DNA from: Pedobacter sandarakinus | GTDB lineage: Bacteria; Bacteroidota; Bacteroidia; Sphingobacteriales; Sphingobacteriaceae | Assembly (NCBI RefSeq): GCF_026240095.1 | Contig: NZ_JAPIVG010000004.1 | Span: 62,001-126,000 of the forward strand | DNA: 64,000 bases | Direction: 5' to 3' | Part shown: one piece after another, positions 63,636-64,000 of the stretch | Layout of the letters: each line of letters starts with the position of its first letter | How positions within the stretch are numbered: position 1 is the stretch's first letter | Program-made: the position numbers and the translations under genes | Notes under the pieces: generated by a model | What the model was told of the DNA's origin: nothing | Databases searched by the model: none | The model's input: the letters and a program-made list of their open reading frames with translations, nothing else

Positions 63636-64000
63636 TTAGTTTCGTTCTAAGGCTGCCGCTAATTCTGGCAAATCAAAACCAGCATAATTTCCAGAACTCA
63701 TCATGAGCAGGTTTGCGTTTTTATAATTCAAATTTAGCAGATACTTTTTGAGGCTATTCGAATCGTTAAAAAACTTCAATTTTGGGTTTGCAAAAGCTGT
63801 GCGTACGTCTTCTTCAGAAAAGGGTACCATGCTCTTCAATTCAAAACTTTTAAGATCTATGAACACGATGGCATCGTCTGCCTGATCCATGGCTCCAGCG
63901 TATTCCTTTAAAAAATCTTTGTTTAAACTACTGAAAGTATGCAGCTCAATACACGCAATTAATTTTCGATTAGTAAACTGGCTTCTAACGGCATCAATAG
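63636..64000 (-). CDS. mpl: C-terminal part of UDP-N-acetylmuramate:tripeptide ligase (Mpl), gene runs off the window
   Basis: The frame is open from the right edge to a stop at 63636. It encodes AVRSQFTNRKLIACIELHTF, SSLNKDFLKEYAGAMDQADDA and IVFIDL, matching the C-terminal ligase domain of Mpl, the Mur-ligase that recycles the murein tripeptide onto UDP-MurNAc. The final LLMMSSGNYAGFDLPELAAAL also fits the Mur ligase C-terminus. About 120 residues are visible; the N-terminal ATP-binding part lies beyond the window, so MurC cannot be fully excluded. Confidence 0.8.
   Translation of the reverse strand, partial: IDAVRSQFTNRKLIACIELHTFSSLNKDFLKEYAGAMDQADDAIVFIDLKSFELKSMVPFSEEDVRTAFANPKLKFFNDSNSLKKYLLNLNYKNANLLMMSSGNYAGFDLPELAAALERN

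Noticed and set aside
1..64000. CRISPR arrays, tRNA or rRNA genes, prophage or intact insertion sequences
   Set aside because: No regular direct repeats, tRNA-like cloverleaf, ribosomal sequence, integrase or transposase was found on reading the window; this was by eye, so a short tRNA could be missed.

Overview
The window looks like chromosomal DNA from a Bacteroidota bacterium, most likely a Pedobacter-like member of the Sphingobacteriaceae. The evidence is a GC content of roughly 40%, SusC/OMP-type outer-membrane receptors, GH92 and GH127 glycosidases, DUF983/DUF3822/DUF2256 families, a LytTR system with a giant propeller kinase, and repeated promoters of the Bacteroidota type (TTTG about 19 nt upstream of TAnnTTTG). 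Translation starts mostly lack Shine-Dalgarno sequences. I saw no rRNA, tRNA, CRISPR array, prophage or intact insertion sequence.

Layout. 1-6.3 kb: carbohydrate use, with a partial GH127 arabinofuranosidase, an RRM RNA-binding protein, galK-galT and a divergent Nudix-HTH sugar regulator, followed by a decayed end of a metal-efflux RND gene. 6.3-8.0 kb: msrA and a zinc alcohol dehydrogenase. 8.1-12.7 kb: a sulfur-detoxification island consisting of a Crp/Fnr regulator, a TauE/SafE exporter, a CstB-like persulfide dioxygenase-rhodanese, split YeeE/YedE transporters and a DUF983 protein. Two near-identical CRP-type operators lie at exactly the same distance from the -7 boxes of the exporter and the dioxygenase. 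12.8-16.3 kb: a divergent GH92 enzyme and an exported Gfo/Idh/MocA oxidoreductase. 16.5-19.0 kb: two unknown small proteins, then DUF2256, TIGR03643 and a photolyase-like FAD protein without the N-terminal antenna domain. 19-28.8 kb: outer-membrane receptor, membrane-bound AraC regulator, flavin reductase, PAP2 phosphatase, bioA and a TPR histidine kinase.

28.7-45 kb is mostly housekeeping: a heterodimeric ABC exporter, CvfB, a RecD-like helicase, a diadenylate-cyclase-like protein, DUF3822-rsmD, coaD, a sigma factor with a membrane partner, a Nudix hydrolase whose start codon overlaps that of divergent pyrE, an SRPBCC protein and clpB. 44-57 kb: small outer-membrane proteins, an Fsr-like MFS exporter, an FMN reductase, a DPP-IV-type peptidase, two tandem deacetylase lipoproteins with a DUF3298 lipoprotein, a Gre-like protein, a nitroreductase and two exported ferritin-like proteins. 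57-64 kb: a LytTR regulator/kinase pair, scpB, an acidic microprotein, a GNAT-like protein, an XRE regulator and the 3' end of an mpl-type muropeptide ligase.

The best candidates for undescribed biology are the Crp-controlled persulfide regulon, the DUF2256/TIGR03643/photolyase-like triad, the DAC-like protein with an altered RHR motif, and a set of five genes whose start codons sit at the predicted transcription start. Protein calls are by motif recognition only; no database search was run.
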